Of a stretch of DNA of 64,000 nucleotides, positions 1 to 8,011 are shown piece after piece; positions within the stretch are counted from its first letter, which is position 1; every line of letters begins with the position of its first letter. Under the pieces are notes generated by a model. That model was not told the DNA's origin. It saw nothing but the letters and a program-made list of their open reading frames with translations, and searched no databases. This DNA comes from DAIDKA01 sp963708865. GTDB taxonomy: Bacteria; Pseudomonadota; Gammaproteobacteria; Steroidobacterales; Steroidobacteraceae. The DNA lies in the NCBI GenBank assembly GCA_963708865.1, contig CAVPUC010000008.1, positions 682,001-746,000 of the forward strand, in the 5' to 3' direction. Both the position numbers and the translations under genes were made by a program.

Positions 1-781
1 GGAAAGGAATGTCCAGATAGGGGAGCACCTTGCGCTCATTCATCAGGGCAATCACTTCATCGACGTGCGGATACGGATAGACATAGTGCAAGCGCACCCA
101 GGCGCCGAGTGAACCGAGGCCGCGCGCCAGATCAATGAACCGGGTCTCATAGGCCGTGTCGCGCCAGTTCGCGGCGCGGTACCTGATGTCGACACCATAG
201 GCGCTGGTGTCCTGCGAGATCACCAGGAGTTCACGCACGCCGGCATGCACCAGTCGTTCCGCCTCACGCAGCACTTCATCGATGGGACGGCTGACGAGCC
301 GGCCGCGCAGGTCCGGAATGATGCAGAAACTGCACTTGTTGTTGCAGCCCTCGGAGATCTTGAGGTACGCATAGTGTCGCGGCGTAAGCCGCACGCCGTG
401 GGCCGGCACCAGATCCACAAACGGGTCGTGCCGTGGCGGCAGATGCTCGTGAACCGCAGCCATCACATCCTCATAGGCATGCGGGCCGGTCACTTTGAGG
501 ACACTCGGGTGGCGTTCGAGAATGCGCTCCGGGCGGGCGCCCAGACACCCGGTGACGATCACGCGGCCGTTCTGCTCCAGCGCCTCGCCGATGGCTTCCA
601 AAGATTCGTCTACGGCTGCATCGATGAAGCCACAGGTGTTGACCACCACCACGTCCGCCTGATCGTAGCTCGGTGCCACCTCATAGCCCTCGGAGCGCAG
701 CGCGGTGAGGATGCGCTCGGAATCAACCAGCGCCTTGGGGCAGCCGAGGCTGACAAAGCCGACTTTCGGAATACGGGGCAT
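1..781 (-). CDS. rimO: Ribosomal protein S12 methylthiotransferase RimO (3' end cut by window edge)
   Basis: This is a radical-SAM enzyme that methylthiolates an aspartate of ribosomal protein S12. The ATG lies at 781-779 and the frame is open to base 1, so the C-terminal part is missing. The N-terminus reads PKVGFVSLGCPKALVDSE, the MTTase-type first cluster domain. The cysteine motif CNNKCSFC for the radical-SAM 4Fe-4S cluster follows at about residue 145, and ISQDTSAYG comes shortly after it. Only the first 260 or so residues are visible and the TRAM domain would lie outside the window. A small membrane-protein gene lies 33 bp upstream on the same strand and may be co-transcribed. Confidence 0.95.
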   Translation of the reverse strand, partial: MPRIPKVGFVSLGCPKALVDSERILTALRSEGYEVAPSYDQADVVVVNTCGFIDAAVDESLEAIGEALEQNGRVIVTGCLGARPERILERHPSVLKVTGPHAYEDVMAAVHEHLPPRHDPFVDLVPAHGVRLTPRHYAYLKISEGCNNKCSFCIIPDLRGRLVSRPIDEVLREAERLVHAGVRELLVISQDTSAYGVDIRYRAANWRDTAYETRFIDLARGLGSLGAWVRLHYVYPYPHVDEVIALMNERKVLPYLDIPF

Positions 782-814
782 GGGCAGGATCAGACCGTGA
801 CGGGGGTGCGGATT

Positions 815-988
815 CTACGGTATTCCGCTGCCGAGACTACTGTCCTGATCGCTGCCATCGCCGGAACGCCGCACATTATGCAGCACCACGAACAGAGCCA
901 GGACGACCAGGGGCATGACCACCCAGGGCCAGACGGCATTGCGTCGCAGGGGGTTTGGCCCCAAGCCGGAGACTCGCTCGGTTATCAT
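815..988 (-). CDS. Small single-pass membrane protein, unknown
   Basis: A 57-residue open frame lies directly upstream of rimO on the same strand. It has a short basic N-terminus (GPNPLRRNAVWPW), one strongly hydrophobic segment of about 18 residues (VVMPLVVLALFVVL) and a polar Ser/Asp/Gly tail. I chose the ATG at 988 because it places the hydrophobic segment near the N-terminus; the frame is open further upstream but that extension runs into the divergent methyltransferase gene. I do not recognise a family. It could be a small inner-membrane protein or a spurious frame. Confidence 0.4.
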   Translation of the reverse strand: MITERVSGLGPNPLRRNAVWPWVVMPLVVLALFVVLHNVRRSGDGSDQDSSLGSGIP

Positions 989-1102
989 GAGGCCGCAATC
1001 TACCCGTGTGGCGCCTGCGCAGCAATGCCTCGGGTCCGAAGCCTCGCCAACCCGCCCCGGACTGTTGCATAGTCGTAGGCGAGGGCCGCAAATCGGCTTG
1101 CC

Positions 1103-1699
1103 ATGACGCGGTGTGACTTGGCCTTCGATCGCGCGTACTACGAGAAATTCTATTTTGACCCGCGCACAGCCGTCACGACCCAGGCGGAGATGCGAGCCCG
1201 TGCGCGGCTCATTGTCGCCTATGCCGGTCATGTCGGCCTGCCGGTGCGGCGCATGCTCGATGCAGGCTGCGGCACGGGCATGCTGCGCAAGCCGCTGATG
1301 ACGGCATATCCGAAGGCGCGCTACGTGGGCCTGGATGTCAGTGAGTACCTGTGCGAGCGCTTTGGCTGGGAGCGCGGAACCGTGGATACCTGGAGCAGCC
1401 CGACGCCATTTGATCTGGTGATCTGCTACGACGTGGTGCAGTACCTGGATGATCGGCGCGCCACGCGCGCGCTCGCCAACCTCGGCCGGTTGTGTCATGC
1501 CCTACTGTATTTTGGCGCACTGACGGCGACGGACTGGCGGCGCAACTGCGACCGGCGGCGTACTGATGCCGAGGTGCACATGCGCGATGGCAGCTGGTAC
1601 CGCGCCCGACTGCGACGCTCCTTCCGCGAGATGGGTGCCGGCTTTTGGCTGCGCCGCGGCGCGCCGCTCACGGTGTGGGAACTCGAGACGGCCGGTTGA
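1103..1699 (+). CDS. Class I SAM-dependent methyltransferase
   Basis: This is a 198-residue protein with a Rossmann-type methyltransferase core. SAM-binding motif I is MLDAGCGTGMLRKPL at about residue 51, followed by the acidic strand end YVGLDVSEY and a motif-IV-like segment FDLVICYDVVQYL. The length is right for a stand-alone small-molecule or lipid methyltransferase, but nothing visible identifies the substrate. Its TGA overlaps the likely TTG start of the next gene, so the two are probably translated together. Confidence 0.8.
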   Translation: MTRCDLAFDRAYYEKFYFDPRTAVTTQAEMRARARLIVAYAGHVGLPVRRMLDAGCGTGMLRKPLMTAYPKARYVGLDVSEYLCERFGWERGTVDTWSSPTPFDLVICYDVVQYLDDRRATRALANLGRLCHALLYFGALTATDWRRNCDRRRTDAEVHMRDGSWYRARLRRSFREMGAGFWLRRGAPLTVWELETAG

Positions 1700-2106
1700 A
1701 CTTGGCGGCACAAACCATTCACTTCAAGGGGCCCGCGCACTGGGTGGGCGGGCCGGGGAGCGCCGGCATTACCGTGCTCGGCAATATCGTGGAACCCGAC
1801 GGCCGCGTCACTGCCGCGCAGCTGTCGCTGAGCGGCGTTCAGGGTGTGCCACTGCCGCCGGTTTTGCATGAGCTGAGGGTTGAGGCGCTGGCGGCGCAGG
1901 AACTGATGCTGCGCAGCGGCGAGTGCGAATGGCAGGTCCACTGCCACACCTGGCAGCTGCATCGGGATGTCGGCACGAGCTTCTATGCGGCCGTGCCCCC
2001 GCGCCGGATGCCGTGGTCGCGCCGCGCGGCCTGGCGACTGATGCTCGGCATCGCGGCAACGGCTCCGGGACGTTGGTTGCTGGCGCGGCGCGGCCGCGCC
2101 CATTAG
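1696..2106 (+). CDS. Conserved hypothetical protein
   Basis: This is a 136-residue protein beginning LNLAAQTIHFKGPAHWVGG. I place the start at the TTG at 1696, which overlaps the stop of the methyltransferase (TTGA); the frame is open further upstream but then lies wholly inside the preceding gene. The middle is mixed alpha/beta (GITVLGNIVEPDGRVTAAQL) and the C-terminus is arginine-rich. No signal peptide or clear membrane segment is seen and I recognise no family. The tight overlap suggests a function linked to the methyltransferase, which is inference. Confidence 0.5.
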   Translation: MNLAAQTIHFKGPAHWVGGPGSAGITVLGNIVEPDGRVTAAQLSLSGVQGVPLPPVLHELRVEALAAQELMLRSGECEWQVHCHTWQLHRDVGTSFYAAVPPRRMPWSRRAAWRLMLGIAATAPGRWLLARRGRAH

Positions 2107-2255
2107 CGGAGGCGTAGCGGCGGAAAAAGTCAAATCCGGCGGAAATTGGCAATGCACCGGGACTTCGGCCAAGATGGACCTTAAGAAATTCGCCCGCGGC
2201 AACAAAACGTCACAAAAGAAACCGGGCCGAGTGACTGTCTGATGAAGGAAGCAAC

Positions 2256-2843
2256 ATGGCGGTTGAGAGTCAACGCCCGGATGCGGAGCGTGGCGCAGGA
2301 AGCGCATCACGGGAGCGAGCGAATTCCCGACGCGGTCGCTCGAGAATGCTGGATGCGTATCTGGGTGATATCGAATACCTGATGCGCGAGCGGCTGTGGG
2401 CCGAGGCGGTACCGCTCGCCCTGGCGCTGCCCCATATCTGCGTGGCCATCGGCGATCCGACGCTGCGCAGCTCGCCGGAAGATTATCTGCACTGGTGTCA
2501 GAGCTGGGTGCGGCCCTCACGTACCGATACGACGGCAACGGTGCCCACGGCCGATGCCCTGTTTCGCCTCGCCCAGTCCCGTTCAGAAGTGCTGGATGAT
2601 GAGTCCGGCACCGTCGTCCCGGCCGCTGCGCTGCGCCGGTTGCGACTGCGGCGGTTGACGCGCGCCACGCCGCTGCGCCGCAGGAGTGCGATCAGTGATC
2701 TGGTGCGGCTCGATGCGGCACAGGAACCCGAGCGTGAAGCGGCGATCTCGCTTGTAGATGCGGTGCGCCGCTGGTATGCCGATCGTGGTGCGCTGGACGG
2801 CACGGTGCAGACCAATCTGGCGCGCCTGGCTATCCTGCGCTGA
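2256..2843 (+). CDS. Hypothetical cytoplasmic protein
   Basis: This is a 195-residue soluble, Arg- and Ala-rich protein with a low-complexity N-terminal 30 residues. The ATG is preceded by a good ribosome binding site (GAAGGA, 7 bases upstream). It ends six bases before the GTG start of the first carrier gene, so the two are probably one transcript. Residues 30-90 contain an aromatic-rich helical stretch (LDAYLGDIEYLMRERLWAEA). I recognise no domain and no catalytic motif. Confidence 0.6.
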   Translation: MAVESQRPDAERGAGSASRERANSRRGRSRMLDAYLGDIEYLMRERLWAEAVPLALALPHICVAIGDPTLRSSPEDYLHWCQSWVRPSRTDTTATVPTADALFRLAQSRSEVLDDESGTVVPAAALRRLRLRRLTRATPLRRRSAISDLVRLDAAQEPEREAAISLVDAVRRWYADRGALDGTVQTNLARLAILR

Positions 2844-2849
2844 AACGAC

Positions 2850-4178
2850 GTGTCCGGTGGGCGCCTTGAGGGCTTGCTGACGCGCAGCGCCCAGGTCCTG
2901 CCGCAGGAGCGGCGCGCGGTGGTACTGGCATTCGCCTGCAACTTCCTGATCCTGGGCAGCTACTACATCCTCAAACCCGTGCGCGACACCATCGCTACGG
3001 TATTCGGCACTGACGAGCTGCAGTGGCTGTTCACCGGCACTTTCATCGGCACGCTGATCGCATCGCCCATCTATGGGTGGCTCGCGGCACGGGTACGGCT
3101 GAACCGCCTACTGCCCGGCGTCTTCTGGTTCTGGCTGATAAATGTGCTGTTCTTTCAGCTGCTATTTCGGCTGGCCCCTGACAACCGCTGGATCGGCGGT
3201 GCCTATTACGTGTGGTTCAGCGTCGTCAATCTTTTCATGATCTCCGTGTTCTGGACACTGATGTCGGATCTGTTCTCAGCGTCCCAGGCCACCCGTTTGT
3301 TTGCGTTGATTGCCGCAGGGGGCACCCTCGGGGCCATCGCGGGGCCGCTCGTAAGCCTGCTTGCCGTACATGCCATCGGCCTGGGCGGTTTGCTGATCGT
3401 CGCGGCTACCGGCTTTCTGCTGGTCATTGTCCTGATTCATCTGCTGATGCGCGAAAAGCCGCGGCTGCGACTGACGGGCGCGGGCGGACAGCCAACGACT
3501 TTGGATCATGACCTGCCCGGGAGCGCACTCGAAGGCTTCTGGGCGCTGCTGCGTTCGCCCTATTCGCGCCGCCAGGCGCTGTTCTTTTTCCTCATGACCT
3601 GGGTCAACACCGTCGCCTACTTCATGCAGACGGACCTGATCTCCCAGGCCTTCTCCGGGGTTGCCAATCGCCTCGTCGCGATCTCGGACATCTCGCTGGT
3701 TGTCAACATAAGCGCCGCCGTCATCCTGTTGTTGGGCATGGGACGGTTCATGCAGCGCTTCGGCGTGACGGCCGCGCTGGTCCTCAATCCCATGATCATG
3801 GTCTTCGCCTTCATGGCTGTGGCGCTGTCACCCACTCTGCTCATGATCCAGGCGCTGCAGGTGATCCGCCAGGTTGGGCAGTACGCCATCGCCCGACCCA
3901 GCCGCGAGATCTGCTTTACCGTCGTTCCCCAAGCGGACCGCTACAAGACCAAGAACGTCATCGATACCGTGATCTACCGGTTTGGCGATCTCACTTCAGC
4001 CTGGGTGCAGGCCGGACTGCGCGCCGGGGGGCTGCGGATTGTGGGCTCAGCCGCGGTCGGCATGGGGATGTCCGTCCTGTGGGGCGCGGGCGCGCTGCTG
4101 TTGGGAAGGCGCTACGAGGTGCTGCGGGCCGAACAGGAGGCAGCGCAGCAAGCTTTGCGGCTACGGGCACAGGTGTAG
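2850..4178 (+). CDS. Npt1/Npt2-family (ADP/ATP translocase-like) MFS carrier, copy 1
   Basis: This is a 442-residue polytopic membrane protein with about 12 hydrophobic segments. The N-terminal stretch GSYYILKPVRDTIATVFG and the segment LFALIAAGGTLGAIAGP are typical of the bacterial relatives of plastid/rickettsial nucleotide carriers, which PGAP calls Npt1/Npt2 family. The start is a GTG. In parasites such proteins exchange ATP and ADP. In free-living bacteria the substrate is generally unknown, so I do not assign one. The next gene is a clear paralogue sharing the KPVRD, FTGTFIGTL-like and TRLF/KRLF segments in the same positions. Confidence 0.75.
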   Translation: MSGGRLEGLLTRSAQVLPQERRAVVLAFACNFLILGSYYILKPVRDTIATVFGTDELQWLFTGTFIGTLIASPIYGWLAARVRLNRLLPGVFWFWLINVLFFQLLFRLAPDNRWIGGAYYVWFSVVNLFMISVFWTLMSDLFSASQATRLFALIAAGGTLGAIAGPLVSLLAVHAIGLGGLLIVAATGFLLVIVLIHLLMREKPRLRLTGAGGQPTTLDHDLPGSALEGFWALLRSPYSRRQALFFFLMTWVNTVAYFMQTDLISQAFSGVANRLVAISDISLVVNISAAVILLLGMGRFMQRFGVTAALVLNPMIMVFAFMAVALSPTLLMIQALQVIRQVGQYAIARPSREICFTVVPQADRYKTKNVIDTVIYRFGDLTSAWVQAGLRAGGLRIVGSAAVGMGMSVLWGAGALLLGRRYEVLRAEQEAAQQALRLRAQV

Positions 4179-4297
4179 TACCCGACAGCGCAGGCCCGGC
4201 AGCTTCAATCGGACATCATTGTTGGGCTATAGTCCCCGCGCCGCAAGCGCTGACCAGCTGACGTTTCAACCGTTTCGAATGATCCTCAGGATGCCAC

Positions 4298-5638
4298 ATG
4301 CCCCAGTCCAATAGCCCCTCGTTGTTCGCGCGTGCGTTCAAATGGCTGGCAGGCGTCGAGCCTCACGAATTGTCCGCCGTGCTGCTGAGCATGCTGTACT
4401 TCTTCTTCCTGTTCGGCAGCTACTCGGTGGTCAAACCGGTACGCGATGCCATGGGCACGGTGTACGGCGTTCATCACCTGAATGAGCTGTTTCTCGGCAC
4501 GTTCATCGGTACGCTAATTCTCGCTCCGCTCTATGCGAGCATGGCCTCGCGCCTGAAACTGTCCAACTTTCTGCCCTGGGTGTACGGCTTCATTGCGCTC
4601 TCGATCATTGGTTTCTTCCTGTTGTTTTCGGGCGGCAAGGTGTCGGCCCGCTGGGTCGCGGCGGGCTTCTACATCTGGGTGAGCGTGTTCAACATGCTCA
4701 TCATCTCGGTGTTCTGGAGCTTCATGGCCGACATCTTCTCGCGCACTCAGGCGAAACGGCTGTTCGGTTTCATCGCCGCGGGCGGCACGGTCGGCGGCAT
4801 CGTGGGTCCGGCGATCGCAACTTTCCTGGCTACTCGGGTCGGCAACAACGGTTTGATGCTGATCTCGGCGGGTGGCTTCGTCGTGACCGCGTTTCTCGTG
4901 AAGGCGCTCGAACATGCGCGCGCCAAGCTCGTAGCGACTTCGGGTACGGAGGCGCAGCGCACCGACATCAATCACCGCCTCGGCGGCGGCAATCCGCTGG
5001 ACGGCTTCATCCTGCTCGCCAAGTCACCCTATCTGTTGCTGATCGCGGGCTTCTTGTTCCTGATGACCACTATTTCCACCATCGTATACACGCAGCTGAG
5101 CGATCTGATCACCAAGGCCTTCACCAATCACGACGAGCGAACCCGCATGTACGCCACGATCGAGCTGGCAGTCAACGGCGCGGCGGTCATCATCCAGCTG
5201 CTCGGCACGGGTCGCATCATCAAGCGCTTTGGCGTCAAGTTTGGCCTGCTGCTCAATCCCATCATCATGGTGTTCGCGTTCCTTGCCATCGCCTTCTCTC
5301 CCGTTCTGATGATTCTGAGCGGCCTGCAGGTGGTGCGGCGCGTTGCGGAATACGCCGTGGCGAGGCCGACCCGCGAAATGCTCTTCACGGTGGTCGACCA
5401 GCAAAGCAAATACAAGGCGAAGAACGTCATCGACACGGTTGTCTATCGGGGCGGCGATGTCGTCGCCTCCTTCGCCAGCGTCGGTGTGCTGAATGGCTTC
5501 GGCGACATTGGCCTCGCCGTCCTCGGTGTGGGCGTGTCGCTGATCTGGTTCCCGATCGCCTGGATCCTCGGCAACCGCTATGAGAGCGCGCGCAGTGCCG
5601 AGGGGATCGCCGCCGCACCGATGCCCGTCGCCCACTGA
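4298..5638 (+). CDS. Npt1/Npt2-family (ADP/ATP translocase-like) MFS carrier, copy 2
   Basis: This is a 446-residue paralogue of the preceding gene, 119 bp downstream on the same strand. It shares GSYSVVKPVRDAMGTVYG, LGTFIGTLILAPLYA, RLFGFIAAGGTVGGI and the C-terminal KNVIDTVVYRGGD region, whose counterpart in copy 1 is KNVIDTVIYRFGD. About 12 membrane segments are visible. The pair looks like an old tandem duplication because the proteins are clearly diverged. The two could act on different substrates or as a two-protein carrier; nothing in the sequence decides this. Confidence 0.75.
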   Translation: MPQSNSPSLFARAFKWLAGVEPHELSAVLLSMLYFFFLFGSYSVVKPVRDAMGTVYGVHHLNELFLGTFIGTLILAPLYASMASRLKLSNFLPWVYGFIALSIIGFFLLFSGGKVSARWVAAGFYIWVSVFNMLIISVFWSFMADIFSRTQAKRLFGFIAAGGTVGGIVGPAIATFLATRVGNNGLMLISAGGFVVTAFLVKALEHARAKLVATSGTEAQRTDINHRLGGGNPLDGFILLAKSPYLLLIAGFLFLMTTISTIVYTQLSDLITKAFTNHDERTRMYATIELAVNGAAVIIQLLGTGRIIKRFGVKFGLLLNPIIMVFAFLAIAFSPVLMILSGLQVVRRVAEYAVARPTREMLFTVVDQQSKYKAKNVIDTVVYRGGDVVASFASVGVLNGFGDIGLAVLGVGVSLIWFPIAWILGNRYESARSAEGIAAAPMPVAH

Positions 5639-5719
5639 GCGGCAGGAACGTCCAGCCAGGCTCGCCAAGACCTAGCTCTTCCCCCCACGGCTGCGCGACA
5701 CCGCACGCGAACCGTCCGA

Positions 5720-5734
5720 TTTCGTACTACGAAA
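5720..5734. promoter_or_regulatory. 15-bp palindrome upstream of the oxidase/alcohol dehydrogenase run
   Basis: The arms TTTCGTA and TACGAAA flank one central C, giving a perfect 7-bp inverted repeat. It lies in the 190-bp gap between the second carrier and the GlcG/HbpS-like gene, about 95 bp upstream of that gene's ATG. Position and symmetry fit an operator for the following gene run. No regulator is encoded beside it and no clear promoter hexamers could be fixed around it. Confidence 0.35.
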
Positions 5735-5828
5735 AAATGTCCGTTTGACCTACAGAAGGCCAGACGGCGGCGCTGCACTGTTTGAGGGTCCCCTCAAGAA
5801 TAATGCAACCCTTCGCGAGGAGCGCGCC

Positions 5829-6299
5829 ATGCCAAGCTCTCATGAGTCTGTCAGTCTCGAAGAAGCACGGCTGATGATCGCAGCCGGCGAACAAAAAGCG
5901 ACCGAACTCGGAATTCCTTACAATCTGGCAGTGGTGGATGCCGGCGGCAATCTGGTCGCCCACATCCGCATGGATGGCGCCTGGCTGGGCAGCATCGACA
6001 TCTCGATTCAGAAGGCATGGACCGCCCGCGCGTTTGACATGCCGACGCAGGACCTCGCCAAGATGGCGCAATCCGGCAAACCCCTGTTTGGCATCAACAG
6101 CACCAATCACGACCGCGTCGTGATCTTCGCGGGCGGTGTCCCGGTGAAGCGTGGCGAAGTGGTCATCGGCGCGGTCGGCGCCAGCGGTGGCACGGTGGAT
6201 CAGGATGAAAAGGTGGTCGAAGCCGCCGTCGCGGCCTTCCGGCCGGGCGCGGCGCAGCGCCGCTTGATTGGAAGCGATTCCGGCGTTGAGAGGCAATGA
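5829..6299 (+). CDS. GlcG/HbpS-like heme-binding family protein
   Basis: This is a 156-residue protein of the GlcG/HbpS family. Diagnostic segments are LEEARLMIAAGEQKATELG, NLAVVDAGGNLVAHIRMDGA, KAWTARAFDMPTQDL and the glycine-rich VIGAVGASGGTVDQDEKV near the C-terminus. I chose the ATG at 5829 because it has a strong Shine-Dalgarno (GAGGAG) and matches the usual family start; an upstream in-frame ATG at 5745 would add 28 unlike residues. Members of this family are often found beside quinoprotein alcohol dehydrogenase genes, which fits the run that follows. Its stop overlaps the start of ctaG. Confidence 0.85.
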   Translation: MPSSHESVSLEEARLMIAAGEQKATELGIPYNLAVVDAGGNLVAHIRMDGAWLGSIDISIQKAWTARAFDMPTQDLAKMAQSGKPLFGINSTNHDRVVIFAGGVPVKRGEVVIGAVGASGGTVDQDEKVVEAAVAAFRPGAAQRRLIGSDSGVERQ

Positions 6300-7049
6300 T
6301 GGTTGCGCAACTGCTGCCCTACTGCGGGACGCCGCCAACGCCTGCATCCTGCTCGGTCGCTTCAATCTTGACCCGGTCCTGATCGCCGCGCTCATCGCCG
6401 CAGCGATCCTGCACATCTGGTATCAGCGCCGCCAGGCGCCACGGCAGTTCGCGCGCCGCGGCGGGTTGGGCGATCACAGCGGCGGCCCTGGTCTCGCCGC
6501 TGTGCGCGCTGTCCGTCTCACTGTTTTCCGCCCGCGTCGGCCAGCACATGGTGCTGATCCTGGGCGCGGCGCCTTTGCTGGCCTTGGCGACGCCTGAGGT
6601 CTCCGCCGTGTGGGCGCGGCGCAGCGTGTGGCTCTCGGCGTCGGCCTTTCTCGTGGCGTTGTGGTTCTGGCACATGCCGGCGCCCTATGACGCCACGTTC
6701 GACACCACGCTGGTGTATTGGACGATGCATGTGACGCTGTTCGGCAGTGCGGTGGCACTGTGGCGTGCGCTGTTGCGCTCGCCACGCCAGATGTCGGGCG
6801 ACGTACTGCTGGCCGGCGTCCTGACCTCGATGCAGATGGGGTTCCTCGGCGCCATCTTGACCACGGCGAGCCGGCCGCTGTACTTCCGGCATCTTGTCGA
6901 CCAGCCAGATCTGGGGCTTGACCCCGCTTCAGGATCAGGCGCTCGGCGGCATCCTGATGTGGGTCCCCGGGATCTTGCTGTTCCTGTGGGCGAGCGTGCA
7001 TGCGCTGGGTCGGTTGCGCTCGCTGGCGGAGCGGACCCACCCGGCATGA
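6299..7049 (+). CDS. ctaG: Cytochrome c oxidase assembly protein, caa3-type CtaG (frameshifted as read)
   Basis: This is a polytopic protein needed for assembly of caa3-type oxidases. Conserved segments appear in order but in different frames: LLPYCGTPPTPA at the start, LLGRFNLDPVLIAALIAAA, then ARVGQHMVLILGAAPLLAL, LWFWHMPAPYDATF and MQMGFLGAILTTASRPLY, and finally QIWGLTPLQDQALGG to the TGA at 7047-7049. Frame changes are needed near 6347, 6455 and 6900. Each join restores a family-like sequence with no loss of residues, so I regard these as probable sequence errors. The start ATG overlaps the preceding stop, and the end overlaps the ATG of coxB (ATGA). Confidence 0.8.
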
Positions 7050-8011
7050 ACCTCGCTACGCCCGCGAGCTATCTGGATTCCGCAGGACCGCGCGCCGATG
7101 CGATCTTGCCGCTGACCTGGTACATGCTGATCGTCTCCATCATCGTCTGTGTGGTCATCGGCTGGATCTTGCTGTGGGCCTTGCGCCGTGCGCGCGCCAA
7201 TGGCGGCGATGAGGAGACGCGTGCAGTCGGTGTCGAGGAGGGCGCAAGCGGCCTGCACTGGATCCGCAACGGGCTGTTGATGTCCGGGGTGCCGCTGGCG
7301 GTCGCGCTGGTGTGGACCATGGTGACCTTGGCGGCGGTTTCCGGGCCACCGGCCAGCCCCGCCCTGACGCTGGATGTCACGGGTCATCAGTGGTGGTGGG
7401 AAGTCACCTACGACTCCCCCGACGCCTCCCAAATCTTTACCACGGCCAATGAGATTCACATCCCCGTGGGCGAGCGGGTGCTCGTGAAACTGCACGGTGC
7501 CGATGTCATCCACAGTTTCTGGGTGCCCAAGCTCACGGGCAAGACCGACTCGATACCCGGGCAAACGAATTTGAGTTGGCTGGAGGCCGATGCCCCGGGC
7601 GTTTACAGCGGGCCATGCACCGAATACTGCGGCGAACAGCACGCTCATATGCTGGTGCAGGTGGTGGCCCAATTGCCCGATGAGTTCGAGCGCTGGCGCC
7701 AACATCAACTGCAGCCGGCGGTCGCGCCGATCAATGCGCAGACCACCCGCGGCGCCGAGGTGGTGGAGTTTCGCTGCGGGCTGTGTCACCAGCTTCGCGG
7801 CACCCAAGCCGCCGCTCACGTCGCCCCGGATCTGAGTCACCTGGCCGGCCGCCGCATGCTGGCCGCGGGACTGTTGCCGAACACCCGCGGGACGCTGGCG
7901 GCGTGGATTGAAAACGCGCATGGCTTAAAGCCCGGCACCCACATGCCCAACCAGGAGCTCAACGGTGAGGATCTCCTGGATGTCGTCGACTACCTGGAGT
8001 TACAGCAGTGA
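7046..8011 (+). CDS. coxB: Cytochrome c oxidase subunit II with fused cytochrome c domain (caa3 type)
   Basis: This 321-residue protein is intact, unlike its neighbours. It has two N-terminal membrane segments (LTWYMLIVSIIVCVVIGWILL and one near residue 75). A cupredoxin domain follows, with the aromatic patch HQWWWEV and the CuA ligands HSFWVPKL and GPCTEYCGEQHAHM. The C-terminal 90 residues form a cytochrome c domain with heme motif CGLCH and a distal methionine candidate in GTHMPNQEL. The fused heme domain marks a caa3-type enzyme that takes electrons from periplasmic cytochrome c. It starts by ATGA overlap with ctaG and ends by overlap with the GTG of coxA. Confidence 0.95.
   Translation: MNLATPASYLDSAGPRADAILPLTWYMLIVSIIVCVVIGWILLWALRRARANGGDEETRAVGVEEGASGLHWIRNGLLMSGVPLAVALVWTMVTLAAVSGPPASPALTLDVTGHQWWWEVTYDSPDASQIFTTANEIHIPVGERVLVKLHGADVIHSFWVPKLTGKTDSIPGQTNLSWLEADAPGVYSGPCTEYCGEQHAHMLVQVVAQLPDEFERWRQHQLQPAVAPINAQTTRGAEVVEFRCGLCHQLRGTQAAAHVAPDLSHLAGRRMLAAGLLPNTRGTLAAWIENAHGLKPGTHMPNQELNGEDLLDVVDYLELQQ

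Noticed and set aside
245..1072. Long plus-strand open frame of 275 codons.
   Set aside because: It lies antisense to rimO, whose radical-SAM motifs are clear; the frame is a high-GC shadow.
6548..8011. Apparent CtaG-CoxB fusion in one long open frame.
   Set aside because: The true ctaG end lies in another frame (TGA 7047-7049) and overlaps the coxB ATG at 7046; the fused frame is produced by a base change near 6900.
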